Shown here: positions 42,395 to 51,247 of the stretch, in pieces
How positions within the stretch are numbered: the stretch's first letter is position 1
How the letters are laid out: every line of letters starts with the position of its first letter
Source of the DNA: Bacteroidales bacterium
Lineage (GTDB): Bacteria; Bacteroidota; Bacteroidia; Bacteroidales; UBA932
NCBI GenBank assembly: GCA_017550655.1
Contig: JAFZOK010000039.1
Coordinates: forward strand, 44,186-108,185
Reading direction: 5' to 3'
DNA length: 64,000 nucleotides
The notes under the pieces: model-generated
What the model saw: only the letters and a program-made list of their open reading frames with translations
The model's database searches: none
What the model was told of the DNA's origin: nothing
Position numbers and translations under genes: made by a program

Positions 42395-44062
42395 CTAGTT
42401 CTGGTAAATGTAACGCTTGATGCTTCTCTTAGGAGTCTTCTCAAACTCCTCCGGCATAATCTTCACGCCTGAAATCTTGGAGTAGTTAGGCATCTCCTCG
42501 TTGACGATGGCAATGTTCTCGTTCATCTTGGCCTCAATCTGCGCGGCGGTGGTAAGGCCGTCACGTGACGCTCCTTCGATATCAGGATAGATCAGGGCCA
42601 CCATCTTTCCGCCGTCATCAATAACCAGAGACTCAACCACGTAAGGCATGTTGTTTATAATACTCTCGATTTCCTCCGGATAAATGTTCTGGCCGCTAGG
42701 ACCAAGAATCATGTTCTTGCTCCTTCCCTTGATGTAGAGGAAGCCGTCCTTGTCCAGTATGCCGAGGTCTCCGGTACGCATCCAGCCGTCTTCCGTAAAC
42801 GCGTCGCGGGTTGCTATCTCGTTCTTGTAGTAGCCGAGCATCGTGTTGTCTCCCTTGACCTGGATTTCTCCCGGGATTGTGCGAGGCTTGTCGGAATCGA
42901 TCCTTATCTCCATCCTCGGAGCGGCATAACCGCAGGATCCAACCCTCTTTTCCTTCCAGTCCGCGTATGCGATGATCGGAGCGCACTCTGTCATTCCGTA
43001 ACCCACCGTGTACTTGAATCCTATGGAGTTGAAGAAACTGTCTGCCTCCTTGTTGAATGCGGCGCCTCCGATAATCACTTCCTCGAATTCTCCGCCGAAG
43101 GAACTTGTAAGAGTATCGTTGATCTGTGTCTTGATCCTCTTGTCCGCAATCGGAAGCCTCAGCAGGAACCTGACACCAGGAGTTGAGAGGAACGGCTGAA
43201 GACGGTTCTTGTAAATCTTCTCTATGACAAGCGGAACGGAGATTATGATCTTTGGCTTGATCTCCTCAAACGCCTTGACAATCACGCTAGGAGACGGAAC
43301 CCTGGTAAGGAAGTGAACGTGGGCGCCTACTGTCATTTCGTAGAGGAACTCGAACATCATTCCGTACATGTGAGCGGACGGAAGTATGGAAACCACGTTG
43401 GATTTCTCGTCCACGGAATTCATAACCTTGTAGGCAAAGAGCACGTTGGACCTCATCGCCCTGTAAGGAATCATCACACCCTTGGAGAATCCGCTGGTTC
43501 CGCTGGTGTAGTTGATCATAGCCATCTCGTTCGGATCTGATTCTCTGCGATATGATATGTATTCAGGTCCGAACACCTTGGGATAGGCCTTTCCGAAGAG
43601 CTCGTTCAGGTGCTCCATCGCCAGGTAGGTATCCTTGTTCTTTGTCTGGATAAGCGAGAAGTCATCCAGGCAGATAACAGTATTGAGGTTTGGCATGTGA
43701 GTCAGCGTCAATCCTTCCAGAATAATGCTTCCGGCAAAGAGAATGCAGCTGTCGGAGTGGTTTACTATGTGCTCTATGTTGCTTGGCTTGAACTCGTGGA
43801 GAATAGGCACCGGAACAGCTCCGTATGTAAGGCTGGCGAGAAAAACAACGGCCCAGTTGGACTGGTTCTTGGAGCAGATGGCAATCTTGTCGCCCTGCTT
43901 TATGCCGCTCTCCCTGAAAATAATATGAATCTTTGCAATCTTGCGCGCCACATCCCTGTAGTAAAGGGTTATTCCCTTATAGTCCGACAAGGCCGGACGA
44001 TTCCAGTTGTGCTTAATGCTCTCTTCAATTATCTCTATCAGAGAATCAGAAACATACATCAT
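42395..44062 (-). CDS. AMP-binding long-chain acyl-CoA ligase-like protein
   Basis: The 555-residue adenylate-forming enzyme has the P-loop MINYTSGTSGFSKGV, the GYGMTECAPI motif, RTGDLGILDKDGFLYIKGRSK and the final Lys region near TPKRSIKRYIYQ. This pattern fits long-chain fatty acyl-CoA (or acyl-ACP) ligases. It lies between the dCMP deaminase and an MsbA-like exporter gene, so a role in lipid A acyl supply or fatty-acid activation is possible but inferred. The first two codons are both ATG. Confidence 0.9.
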   Translation of the reverse strand: MMYVSDSLIEIIEESIKHNWNRPALSDYKGITLYYRDVARKIAKIHIIFRESGIKQGDKIAICSKNQSNWAVVFLASLTYGAVPVPILHEFKPSNIEHIVNHSDSCILFAGSIILEGLTLTHMPNLNTVICLDDFSLIQTKNKDTYLAMEHLNELFGKAYPKVFGPEYISYRRESDPNEMAMINYTSGTSGFSKGVMIPYRAMRSNVLFAYKVMNSVDEKSNVVSILPSAHMYGMMFEFLYEMTVGAHVHFLTRVPSPSVIVKAFEEIKPKIIISVPLVIEKIYKNRLQPFLSTPGVRFLLRLPIADKRIKTQINDTLTSSFGGEFEEVIIGGAAFNKEADSFFNSIGFKYTVGYGMTECAPIIAYADWKEKRVGSCGYAAPRMEIRIDSDKPRTIPGEIQVKGDNTMLGYYKNEIATRDAFTEDGWMRTGDLGILDKDGFLYIKGRSKNMILGPSGQNIYPEEIESIINNMPYVVESLVIDDGGKMVALIYPDIEGASRDGLTTAAQIEAKMNENIAIVNEEMPNYSKISGVKIMPEEFEKTPKRSIKRYIYQN

Positions 44063-44089
44063 AATATCGTAGGTTTTTCGGTTTTCGGT

Positions 44090-45943
44090 TTATGAGAATA
44101 CCTGCATGGCGCAAAGGCCCGCATATATTCCGTTCTTTTCCATAAGCTGGTCGTGATTGCCCTCTTCCACAATCTTTCCGTCTTTCATCACGATAATGTC
44201 GTCCGCATAGCGGATGGTGGAAAGGCGGTGGGCAATAACAATGCTGGTGCGGTTGGCCATCAGCTTGTAGAGGGCATCCTGAACAAGACGCTCGCTCTCT
44301 GTATCCAGGGCACTTGTGGCCTCGTCCAGAATCAGTATCGGAGGATTCTTCAGCACGGCCCTGGCAATGGCGATTCTCTGCCTCTGGCCTCCGGAGAGGT
44401 TTTCTCCGCGATCGCCGATATTGGTCTCGAACTTCTTCGGAAGCTGCTCGATGAATTCCAGGGCGTTGGCGATCCTGGCGGCCTCGATGACCTTCTCCCT
44501 GGAGACATTCTCCATTCCGAAGGTTATGTTGTTGTAAACCGTGTCGTTGAACAAAATGGATTCCTGTGTCACGATTCCCATCTGGGAAGTCAGTGAATCC
44601 AGGGTGTAGTCCCGGATATCGTGCCCGTCTATGAAGATGCCGCCGCCGGTAACGTCATAGAACCTAGGCAGCAGGTCCGCAAACGTGCTCTTTCCCGCAC
44701 CGCTCGGCCCCACCAGAGCCACCATCTTGCCTTTAGGTATGCTGGCGTTGATATCCCGGAGCACAGGAACATCCTTAGTGTAGGAGAAGTTTACTCCGCG
44801 ATATTCGATGCCTTGCTTGAATTCCTTGAGGGTAATGGCGTTCTCTTTTTCCTTGATATTGTTCTTGGCATCGAGGATTACAAACAGTCTCTCTCCGCTA
44901 ACCAGGCCTCTCTGGATGCTGGCGTAAGCCTTGGCGATGTTCTTTGCCGGTTCCAGCACTCTCCAGTAGCACAGGATATAAACAGTGAAGGTGCCTATGC
45001 TAAGCCCCAGCTTTCCGTGAATCTGAAGCCATCCGCCGTACAGGAGCACCGCAGCGGCGATAGTGATTCCCAGGAACTCGCTTGTAGGATGCGCCAGCTG
45101 CTGGCGGTAAAGCATCTTGCGGCTGGACCTCTTGTGAGCGGTATTGGTTTCCTCGAAGTTATCCTGGACGTATTTCTGCGCATTGAAGCCCTTGATTATC
45201 CTGATGCCGGAAATCGCCTCGTCAAAGTGGCTTACGATCCGTCCCATAAGGCTCTGTGTCTCCACCGCCTTCTTCCTCAGCCTCTTGGAAATGGCACCGA
45301 TCGCCAGGCCGGAAAGCGGAATGGTGATAAGGGTAACCAGCGTAAGTTTCGGGGACAGGTAGAAGCAGTATGTGATGAAACCGATTATCAGCAGCGGTTC
45401 CCTGAAAATCATGTGGAAACTGTCCGCCACTCCGTTCTGGACCTCGGTTACATCGTTGGAAATCCTGGATATGATATCTCCCTTCTGCTGGGTGTGGTAG
45501 AAGCCCACGTCCATTGTGGAAACCTTGCGGAACAAGTCCGTGCGGAGTTTCTTCATGATGTGGGTTCTCATCCTCACCAGAATGGTCTGGGAAAGGTATC
45601 TCGTGATATTGGAAAGCAGGCTGGCTCCCACCAGGAGGGCGCAGACGAAAAGCAGCGCCTTCAGCGGTCCGGCCGCCAAGAATATCTTGTCCATATAGTA
45701 CTGGAACGTGTTCTCAAACCAGTCCATTGACATAGAGAAATTCTGCGTCTTGTCTGCCAGGGTGGCAATCTCCGCAGATACCTGCTCGTTGCTCGGGCTC
45801 TCGAACAGAAGCTTCAGCACCGGAGATATCAGGGAATAGTTCACGATTCCGAATATCACGGACAAAATCGCGAGTATTATATATCCCGGCCAGAATCTGC
45901 GCCACGGCCTGGCGTAATTGAGCAGTCTGAGAAAATTCTTCAT
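44090..45943 (-). CDS. MsbA-like ABC exporter (fused permease and ATPase)
   Basis: The 617-residue half transporter has six membrane helices followed by the ATPase: Walker A GPSGAGKST, a Q-loop (GIVTQES), signature LSGGQRQR, Walker B LILDEATSALD and the H-loop IAHRLST. Lipid flippases such as MsbA, and also multidrug exporters, share this form. The neighbouring acyl-CoA ligase favours a lipid substrate (inference). The large membrane-anchored protein gene ends 3 bases upstream. Confidence 0.92.
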   Translation of the reverse strand: MKNFLRLLNYARPWRRFWPGYIILAILSVIFGIVNYSLISPVLKLLFESPSNEQVSAEIATLADKTQNFSMSMDWFENTFQYYMDKIFLAAGPLKALLFVCALLVGASLLSNITRYLSQTILVRMRTHIMKKLRTDLFRKVSTMDVGFYHTQQKGDIISRISNDVTEVQNGVADSFHMIFREPLLIIGFITYCFYLSPKLTLVTLITIPLSGLAIGAISKRLRKKAVETQSLMGRIVSHFDEAISGIRIIKGFNAQKYVQDNFEETNTAHKRSSRKMLYRQQLAHPTSEFLGITIAAAVLLYGGWLQIHGKLGLSIGTFTVYILCYWRVLEPAKNIAKAYASIQRGLVSGERLFVILDAKNNIKEKENAITLKEFKQGIEYRGVNFSYTKDVPVLRDINASIPKGKMVALVGPSGAGKSTFADLLPRFYDVTGGGIFIDGHDIRDYTLDSLTSQMGIVTQESILFNDTVYNNITFGMENVSREKVIEAARIANALEFIEQLPKKFETNIGDRGENLSGGQRQRIAIARAVLKNPPILILDEATSALDTESERLVQDALYKLMANRTSIVIAHRLSTIRYADDIIVMKDGKIVEEGNHDQLMEKNGIYAGLCAMQVFS

Positions 45944-45946
45944 CTT

Positions 45947-48238
45947 CTAAAGTTTCTTGATCCTTCCGGTCTTGAGGTTGAACAGGAATTCCTTTCCGTC
46001 CATTCCCATAACCTTTACAAAACCGTCCTTGTCTTCCGTCACTGTGCTTTCCCTGGATATCGGTCTCTTTATGTTCTTTGCTGTAAGTTCTTCTCCCTCA
46101 GGAGTGTAAATCCTTAGCTTGGATACCGTGCGGAGAATGTAGTAGCGCCGTCCGAACAGGGTGGTCTCCTGCGGCATCTCGCGTGTAAACTCCGGAGCGT
46201 GGATGTCTGTCCATCCCTCAACCCTGTCTCCGTTTACGTCACGCTTGGTAATTATGTTCTCGCCGGTGATGATAAACATTCGGTATCTTCCGTCCTCACG
46301 GATTATCTCCGGTCCAAGGGCAACCTCCACATCCAGCTGCTTAGGATATCCGGTGTAGTGCGCTCCCCTGCGGTTCATGCGGTAAAGCTTGTCGCCGAGT
46401 ATGAAGGTTATGTAGCTCTTCCCGTCGTCCAGTTTTACCAGGCCGGCGTAATTCTTTATCGTGTCCTTCATAGGGATGCCCCAGATACCCTTCTTGTTCT
46501 TGTCCATATAGGAAATGGAAAGGTATTTCTTGCTCTGCTCGAACCAGGTGGTGTCTCCCTTGTCCGGATCCACCAGAGGGAACGGTCCCCAGAAGGTCTT
46601 GAAGGTGCTGTCTATGAATATAACCTCCTCGTCCTCCTCGTCGAACATCTGCGGAGGAACAGACAGCGATGCGGCATAGAAACTCAGGTTAGCCTTTGTC
46701 TTTCCGTCTGACGGGCAGATGTTTATAGTAGCATATTCAAAATTCTTCTTCCTCAGCGACGAGGTTATCCTGCCCCTGAAATACTTGTTCAGGACGGTGA
46801 GCAGGGTATCTGCTCCTTCCTTGATATTGACAAAGGCCTTTGCCACGCCCTTGTCCGAGAAGAAGGAACTGGCCGGAGTGCGGGACAGGTATTTCTCAAG
46901 CTTTACGGCATTGACTTTTCCCTTGTAGAACTCCCCTACGGCATTGGCCGACCCGATTATGGTCCAGTCTTCACTCTTGCAGTACTGGTCTTCCGGATTA
47001 TGGGAGAAAATCTCGCCCAGGACTGCCGGGACATACCCCTTGTAAACAAACTCGGCGGGTTCCTGGAACTGCCCCTTGCCCTTGATTCCGGTTATCCTTC
47101 CCAGAAGGGATGTGGAGTTCTTGTAAAGAAGCGTTACCCACTCGAACTTGCCGCCAACAAGGCAGAATGCACTAACGGCCTCGGTAAAGCCCTCTGAAGC
47201 AAGCCACTCCATAGGTAAAGGAGAATCAGGAAGGGCTATCCTGTCCAGATTGGAAAGGTATGAAGAGTATTTCTTGTTGGCGTCAAGAAATTTCTCGTAG
47301 TCCTTTACGTAACTCTTGAGAGAATGCAGGTCTATGCAGACGGCAAACATCGTGCTTGCCGGAAGAATGTCCTGGGCCTTGGAAACATAAGGCTTCTGGC
47401 CTCCCAGAACCGCCGCAAAGTTTATGAAGTCCCCGTTATCGGTGAGCACTCCCTCGAATGAAATGAAGTTCCTCTGCCTCGGATTGATTTCCAGTGCGCT
47501 CCAGGTGGCCAGCCTCATTATGAAATCCGAGTACTTGAGGAAAGAATACGAAACGCTGCCGGAGAATAGTTTTCCTATCTGCTTGTGGTTGATGTACAGG
47601 CACTCCTCCCCGCCAGTTCCCTTGAGAGTGGAATAGAATTCCTGGTTTTCGAGAATGGAATTGCCCGCATCCAGATGCCTGAGAGAGCTCTCCACGCAGA
47701 TAGAGGAAGAACTGGCTATCACCAGATCCTTGTCAATGGCAACCTTAAGGCCGGACGGCAGAGTGTAAATCTTGTGGGAGTTGTAGTTCCTGGAGTTAGA
47801 CACTCCAGATTCCAGATAACGCTGGATATCCGAAACGCTCTCCTGGGTAGGCATATCCGTTATCTGAAGCAGACTGACTTCGTTAATCGCCGAGTAATGG
47901 AGGGAGAAAAGGCTGTGGCTTTCTCCCGCCCCGGAGAGAAAAAGCTTGTCCTGGAATGCCCCCAGAGAGGAAACGGAATCTATGAGCCCGTAGGCAAAGG
48001 AAGAAGTGTCCCTCAGCATCTGGGAGATATGGTCCAGCTGCTCAAAGTCGAAAATCAGGACCGCATCGGACGGAACGGCCCTGTAGGCCTCCTCTGTCTG
48101 GGCAGAGAGAACTTTCTGCTCTTTCTCGTCCACCTCCTCGGAATTATTGTCGCCGAGCCACAATGCCAGAAACAGAACCAAGCCCAGCAAAACCAGTCCG
48201 GCGGCGAACAGGATGAATATTTTCTTTCCCTTACTCAT
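45947..48238 (-). CDS. Large membrane-anchored protein of unknown function
   Basis: The 763-residue protein has one N-terminal membrane helix (about residues 7-28) and a long periplasmic part. The first 450 residues include an EEAYRAVPSDAVLIFDFEQL segment and several LYINHKQIGKLF-type strands, reminiscent of DUF3352 proteins (tentative). The last 230 residues contain repeating beta segments (LVKLDDGKSYITFILGDKLY, FTREMPQETTLFGRRYYIL) that resemble beta-propeller or PQQ-like blades. The stop lies 3 bases before the ABC exporter start, so they are probably co-expressed. Function unknown. Confidence 0.78.
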   Translation of the reverse strand: MSKGKKIFILFAAGLVLLGLVLFLALWLGDNNSEEVDEKEQKVLSAQTEEAYRAVPSDAVLIFDFEQLDHISQMLRDTSSFAYGLIDSVSSLGAFQDKLFLSGAGESHSLFSLHYSAINEVSLLQITDMPTQESVSDIQRYLESGVSNSRNYNSHKIYTLPSGLKVAIDKDLVIASSSSICVESSLRHLDAGNSILENQEFYSTLKGTGGEECLYINHKQIGKLFSGSVSYSFLKYSDFIMRLATWSALEINPRQRNFISFEGVLTDNGDFINFAAVLGGQKPYVSKAQDILPASTMFAVCIDLHSLKSYVKDYEKFLDANKKYSSYLSNLDRIALPDSPLPMEWLASEGFTEAVSAFCLVGGKFEWVTLLYKNSTSLLGRITGIKGKGQFQEPAEFVYKGYVPAVLGEIFSHNPEDQYCKSEDWTIIGSANAVGEFYKGKVNAVKLEKYLSRTPASSFFSDKGVAKAFVNIKEGADTLLTVLNKYFRGRITSSLRKKNFEYATINICPSDGKTKANLSFYAASLSVPPQMFDEEDEEVIFIDSTFKTFWGPFPLVDPDKGDTTWFEQSKKYLSISYMDKNKKGIWGIPMKDTIKNYAGLVKLDDGKSYITFILGDKLYRMNRRGAHYTGYPKQLDVEVALGPEIIREDGRYRMFIITGENIITKRDVNGDRVEGWTDIHAPEFTREMPQETTLFGRRYYILRTVSKLRIYTPEGEELTAKNIKRPISRESTVTEDKDGFVKVMGMDGKEFLFNLKTGRIKKL

Positions 48239-48285
48239 AGACTTGCGAATTTACGAAAAAAAATCGAGAGAGATGGTTACAAGAC

Positions 48286-48312
48286 AAAAAAAGGGGGATG
48301 CAAGCATCCCCC
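48286..48312 (-). terminator. Terminator after the FKBP gene
   Basis: A 9-base-pair stem GGGGGATGC/GCATCCCCC (48293-48301 with 48304-48312) has a drawn loop of only 2 bases, so the last pair or two probably open. It is followed on the minus strand by seven T residues (48286-48292). It is the strongest terminator in the minus-strand block. Confidence 0.85.
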
Positions 48313-48336
48313 AATCCTGTCAGTTGCTGGCTTCTG

Positions 48337-49056
48337 TTACTTCTTTGCAGCAGCCGGTTCAACGTAAGGGAAAACCTTTACGAGCTCTACGTCAAATACG
48401 AGTGTAGAGTAAGCAGGAAGATCCGGACCCATTTCCCTTCCGCCATAACCGAGGTTGAACGGAATCCAGAGTTTCTCCTTTCCGCCCTCGCCGATGAGCT
48501 GGAGGCCTTCAGACCATCCAGGAATCACGCCGTTGAGAGGGAACTTGATGGTCTCTCCCCTGTCGTAGGAAGAATCAAACTGCTTGCCGTTGGTAAGGCA
48601 GCCCCTGTAGTTAACCTCTACGGTATCCTGAGGACCCGGCTTAACCTCGTTGCCAGGAACTTCGATCTTGTACTGAAGACCGCTCTCGGTCTCCTGTACG
48701 CCCTCGTTCTTCTTGTTTGCTTCAAGGAAAACCTTCTCCTCGTCTGCCTTTACTACTCCGAGGGCCTCGTTGGCCTTCATCATATACTGCTGAATGTACA
48801 TAGGAGCGCTCTGCTCGTCGAAACAAATGGTGGTATCTCCCTTGAGAACGCTCTTGATAGTGCCCATAACCTTTCCAAGGTTGATGTTGTCCAGCTGGGA
48901 ACCGCGAAGCATGTTAGCGAATGCTACTCCAACAGCAACGCTTACGGAGTCAACTTCTCCCTGAGTGATTCCAGGAAGAGGTTTAGGATTGCTCTGGCAA
49001 GAAGCCAATATCATTGCGCTGAGCGCGCAGACTGCAATTGTCTTAAAAAACTTCAT
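48337..49056 (-). CDS. FKBP-type peptidyl-prolyl isomerase lipoprotein
   Basis: The 239-residue precursor has a lipoprotein signal (LASC, Cys20) and an N-terminal helical dimerisation domain (about 30-120), as in FkpA/Mip proteins. A C-terminal FKBP domain follows: DTVEVNYRGCLTNGKQFDSS, VIPGWSEGLQLIGEGGKEKL, IPFNLGYGGRE and LVFDVELVKV. It should assist folding of outer-membrane or periplasmic proteins. The promoter lies inside the 3' end of the upstream ureohydrolase gene. Confidence 0.93.
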   Translation of the reverse strand: MKFFKTIAVCALSAMILASCQSNPKPLPGITQGEVDSVSVAVGVAFANMLRGSQLDNINLGKVMGTIKSVLKGDTTICFDEQSAPMYIQQYMMKANEALGVVKADEEKVFLEANKKNEGVQETESGLQYKIEVPGNEVKPGPQDTVEVNYRGCLTNGKQFDSSYDRGETIKFPLNGVIPGWSEGLQLIGEGGKEKLWIPFNLGYGGREMGPDLPAYSTLVFDVELVKVFPYVEPAAAKK

Positions 49057-49080
49057 AATCCGAATATCTAATTGTTTATG

Positions 49081-50175
49081 TTATTTCTTTTCTCGGGCTG
49101 CAAATATAGCAAACAACGCCATCTTATGCAATAATCTTGCCCCGACATTGGCATCCCACTCGTTTTCTCCCGGAGCCACCTCGCATAGGTCGAATCCGAC
49201 AATATGTCTCTGCGATGCAACTTCCCTGAGAAGATAAACCGCTTTCTGGAAGCTCAATCCTCCCGGAACAGGAGTGCCGGTATTCGGGCAAAGGGACGGA
49301 TCCAGACCATCTATGTCAAAGCTTATATAAACATCTTCCGGAAGAGTTTCAACGATTTCCCGGCAGATTTCCTTCCAGGTTTTTCCTTCTGCCATAGCCT
49401 CCCCGATGCCAGCATCGGTAAAGGCGGAAATCCTTCCCTCACGCTTTATGGAATCGTGCTCGTCTGCGCAGAAGTCCCTGACACCCACCTGGGTAAGATG
49501 ACCGATATTATCTATCTTGGAGAGGATGTTGAACATAATGGAAGCGTGGGAATGCTCAAAGCCCTCGTATGCTATCCTGAGGTCTGCGTGGGCGTCAAAC
49601 TGCAGGACTCCCAATTTCCTGCCTTCCGGAAGAGATGCGGCCGCGGCCTTTACGGCTCCGAAGGTTACGCTGTGCTCACCGCCCACAACTCCCGGAATCT
49701 TGCCTTGTGAAAGGTATCCCGCGCAAACCTGCTCCGTCAGGTAATTCACGGCGGCGGAAGCCTGGTTGACCTCCTCCTGCAAGCCCCTGAGTTCCTTATC
49801 CAAATCCCTTCCCTCTGAAAGACAATCTATTATCTTTTTAGCCTTGGTTCTTGATTCGGTGTTTATCGCCTTTATGTAATCGAAAACCTTGACTCTTCCG
49901 CCATCCTCCATATCTATCTCCGCCTCGTCCGTTCCGATCTTCAGCTCCGGACTGGACGGATAGTGCTCGTCATAAAGGTCCACCTGCACGGAAGCTCCGA
50001 TTATAGCCTCCGGTCCCTCAGCGGTTCCTTCTGAATATGAAACCGTTGCATCCCACGGAACGGAAATCAGCACCACAGGACACTCGTCGTTGGAAAACGG
50101 CATTCCAAAATACCGTCCGTTTGCAACCCCCACTCCTGAAGGATCAAACTCCATCTCTTCTTTAATGTTTTCCAT
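49081..50175 (-). CDS. Ureohydrolase-family protein (SpeB/formimidoylglutamase-like)
   Basis: The 364-residue product has the arginase-superfamily manganese motifs: GGEHSVTFG, DAHADLR with SHASIM, and SFDIDGLDP, followed by GFDLCEVAP. Members hydrolyse agmatine, arginine or formimidoylglutamate; agmatinase is a plausible guess, as is common in Bacteroidetes, but the sequence does not decide. An internal insert (about residues 85-125) separates the usual N-terminal strands. The kdsD-like gene ends 12 bases upstream. Confidence 0.85.
   Translation of the reverse strand: MENIKEEMEFDPSGVGVANGRYFGMPFSNDECPVVLISVPWDATVSYSEGTAEGPEAIIGASVQVDLYDEHYPSSPELKIGTDEAEIDMEDGGRVKVFDYIKAINTESRTKAKKIIDCLSEGRDLDKELRGLQEEVNQASAAVNYLTEQVCAGYLSQGKIPGVVGGEHSVTFGAVKAAAASLPEGRKLGVLQFDAHADLRIAYEGFEHSHASIMFNILSKIDNIGHLTQVGVRDFCADEHDSIKREGRISAFTDAGIGEAMAEGKTWKEICREIVETLPEDVYISFDIDGLDPSLCPNTGTPVPGGLSFQKAVYLLREVASQRHIVGFDLCEVAPGENEWDANVGARLLHKMALFAIFAAREKK
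49101..49131 (-). promoter_or_regulatory. Promoter of the FKBP gene, inside the ureohydrolase 3' end
   Basis: The minus strand has TATATTTG (49101-49108) and TTG (49129-49131), exactly 20 bases apart, a good match to the Bacteroidetes promoter pattern. It overlaps the last codons of the upstream gene and gives a leader of about 40 bases for the FKBP gene. Confidence 0.6.
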
Positions 50176-50187
50176 ACTGTGACCTTA

Positions 50188-51162
50188 TTAGACGATGCCC
50201 TCGCGCAAGATGTCGTGGATATGCACAAGGCCAACATAGCGGCCTTCTTTCATAACCACAACTGAGGTTATCTTGTTCTTCTGCATCATGTTGAAGGCGT
50301 TAACCGCCATGTCGTTGATATCTATCTGCTTAGGATTGCGGCTCATTATGTCTTTAGCCACTATCTTGTCTCCCACGTGGATGCCTTTTTCCACCATTCG
50401 CCTGACGTCTCCATCCGTGATTATGCCCTGAAGATCTCCCTTCCCGTCCAGGACCACGGTTGCGCCAAGCCTGTTCTGGGAAATGTTGATTATGGTGTTC
50501 TGGATGCTCTCGTTCATTCCCACTACCGGCCTGACATTAAGATCCATAACATCAGATACTCTGAGATACAGCCTCTTGCCAAGGCTTCCTCCCGGATGGT
50601 AAAGGGCAAACTGTTCCTGGGAAAAGCCCCTCATCTGCAGAAGGCAGACTGCCAGAGCGTCTCCCATAACCAGCTGGGTGGTGGTGGAAGAAGTAGGAGC
50701 CAGGTTGTTCGGGTCGCTCTCCTTGTCTACGGTGGCTCTTACAATGTAATCGGCGTGCTGAGCCAGGAAAGAATCCACGGAAGAAACCATCGCGATTATC
50801 TTGTTGCCCATCCTTGCAATCAGCGGAACGAGCACCTTGATCTCCGGAGTGTTGCCGCTCTTTGAGATGCAGAGCACCACATCGTCTTTCTGGATGATGC
50901 CAAGGTCTCCGTGAATGGCGTCTGCCGCATGCATGAAAATGGCCGGAGTGCCGGTGGAATTCATGGTTGCCACAATCTTGGTTCCGATTATGGCGCTCTT
51001 CCCTATTCCGGTCACTATCAGCCTTCCCTTGCTGTGGAAAATCAGGTCAACCACCTCCAGAAAGGTCTCGTCTATGTATGAAGTAAGATTTGCCACGCTC
51101 TCGGCTTCCTGGGTAATAACCTTGCGGGCAAGATCCAGAATTTTTCCGTCAGATTTTTTCAT
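50188..51162 (-). CDS. kdsD: Arabinose-5-phosphate isomerase (KpsF/GutQ/KdsD family)
   Basis: The enzyme makes arabinose-5-phosphate for KDO, the inner sugar of lipopolysaccharide. The 324-residue product has a SIS sugar-isomerase domain with VTGIGKSAIIGTKIVATM, STGTPAIFMHAADAIHGDLG and CISKSGNTPEIKVL. Two CBS domains follow (about 200-320). The family shares this layout between KdsD, KpsF and GutQ; KdsD is chosen because it is the most common biosynthetic form. A -7 box (TATATTTG) lies at 51220-51227. Confidence 0.9.
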   Translation of the reverse strand: MKKSDGKILDLARKVITQEAESVANLTSYIDETFLEVVDLIFHSKGRLIVTGIGKSAIIGTKIVATMNSTGTPAIFMHAADAIHGDLGIIQKDDVVLCISKSGNTPEIKVLVPLIARMGNKIIAMVSSVDSFLAQHADYIVRATVDKESDPNNLAPTSSTTTQLVMGDALAVCLLQMRGFSQEQFALYHPGGSLGKRLYLRVSDVMDLNVRPVVGMNESIQNTIINISQNRLGATVVLDGKGDLQGIITDGDVRRMVEKGIHVGDKIVAKDIMSRNPKQIDINDMAVNAFNMMQKNKITSVVVMKEGRYVGLVHIHDILREGIV

Positions 51163-51219
51163 AAAAATTTTGACAACTTGGAATTATTGAGTACATTTAT
51201 AACACAAATGCGTGCATCG

Positions 51220-51227
51220 CAAATATA
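51220..51227 (-). promoter_or_regulatory. -7 box (TATATTTG) for kdsD
   Basis: The minus strand reads TATATTTG in the 85-base gap between divergent kdsD and recQ, giving a leader of about 50 bases. No matching box was found for recQ on the plus strand. Confidence 0.55.
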
Positions 51228-51247
51228 GTGCAAAATAAGACAACTAG

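Noticed and set aside
44621-45730. Plus-strand ORF of 369 codons opposite the ABC exporter
   Set aside because: Shadow of a well-supported ABC transporter gene.
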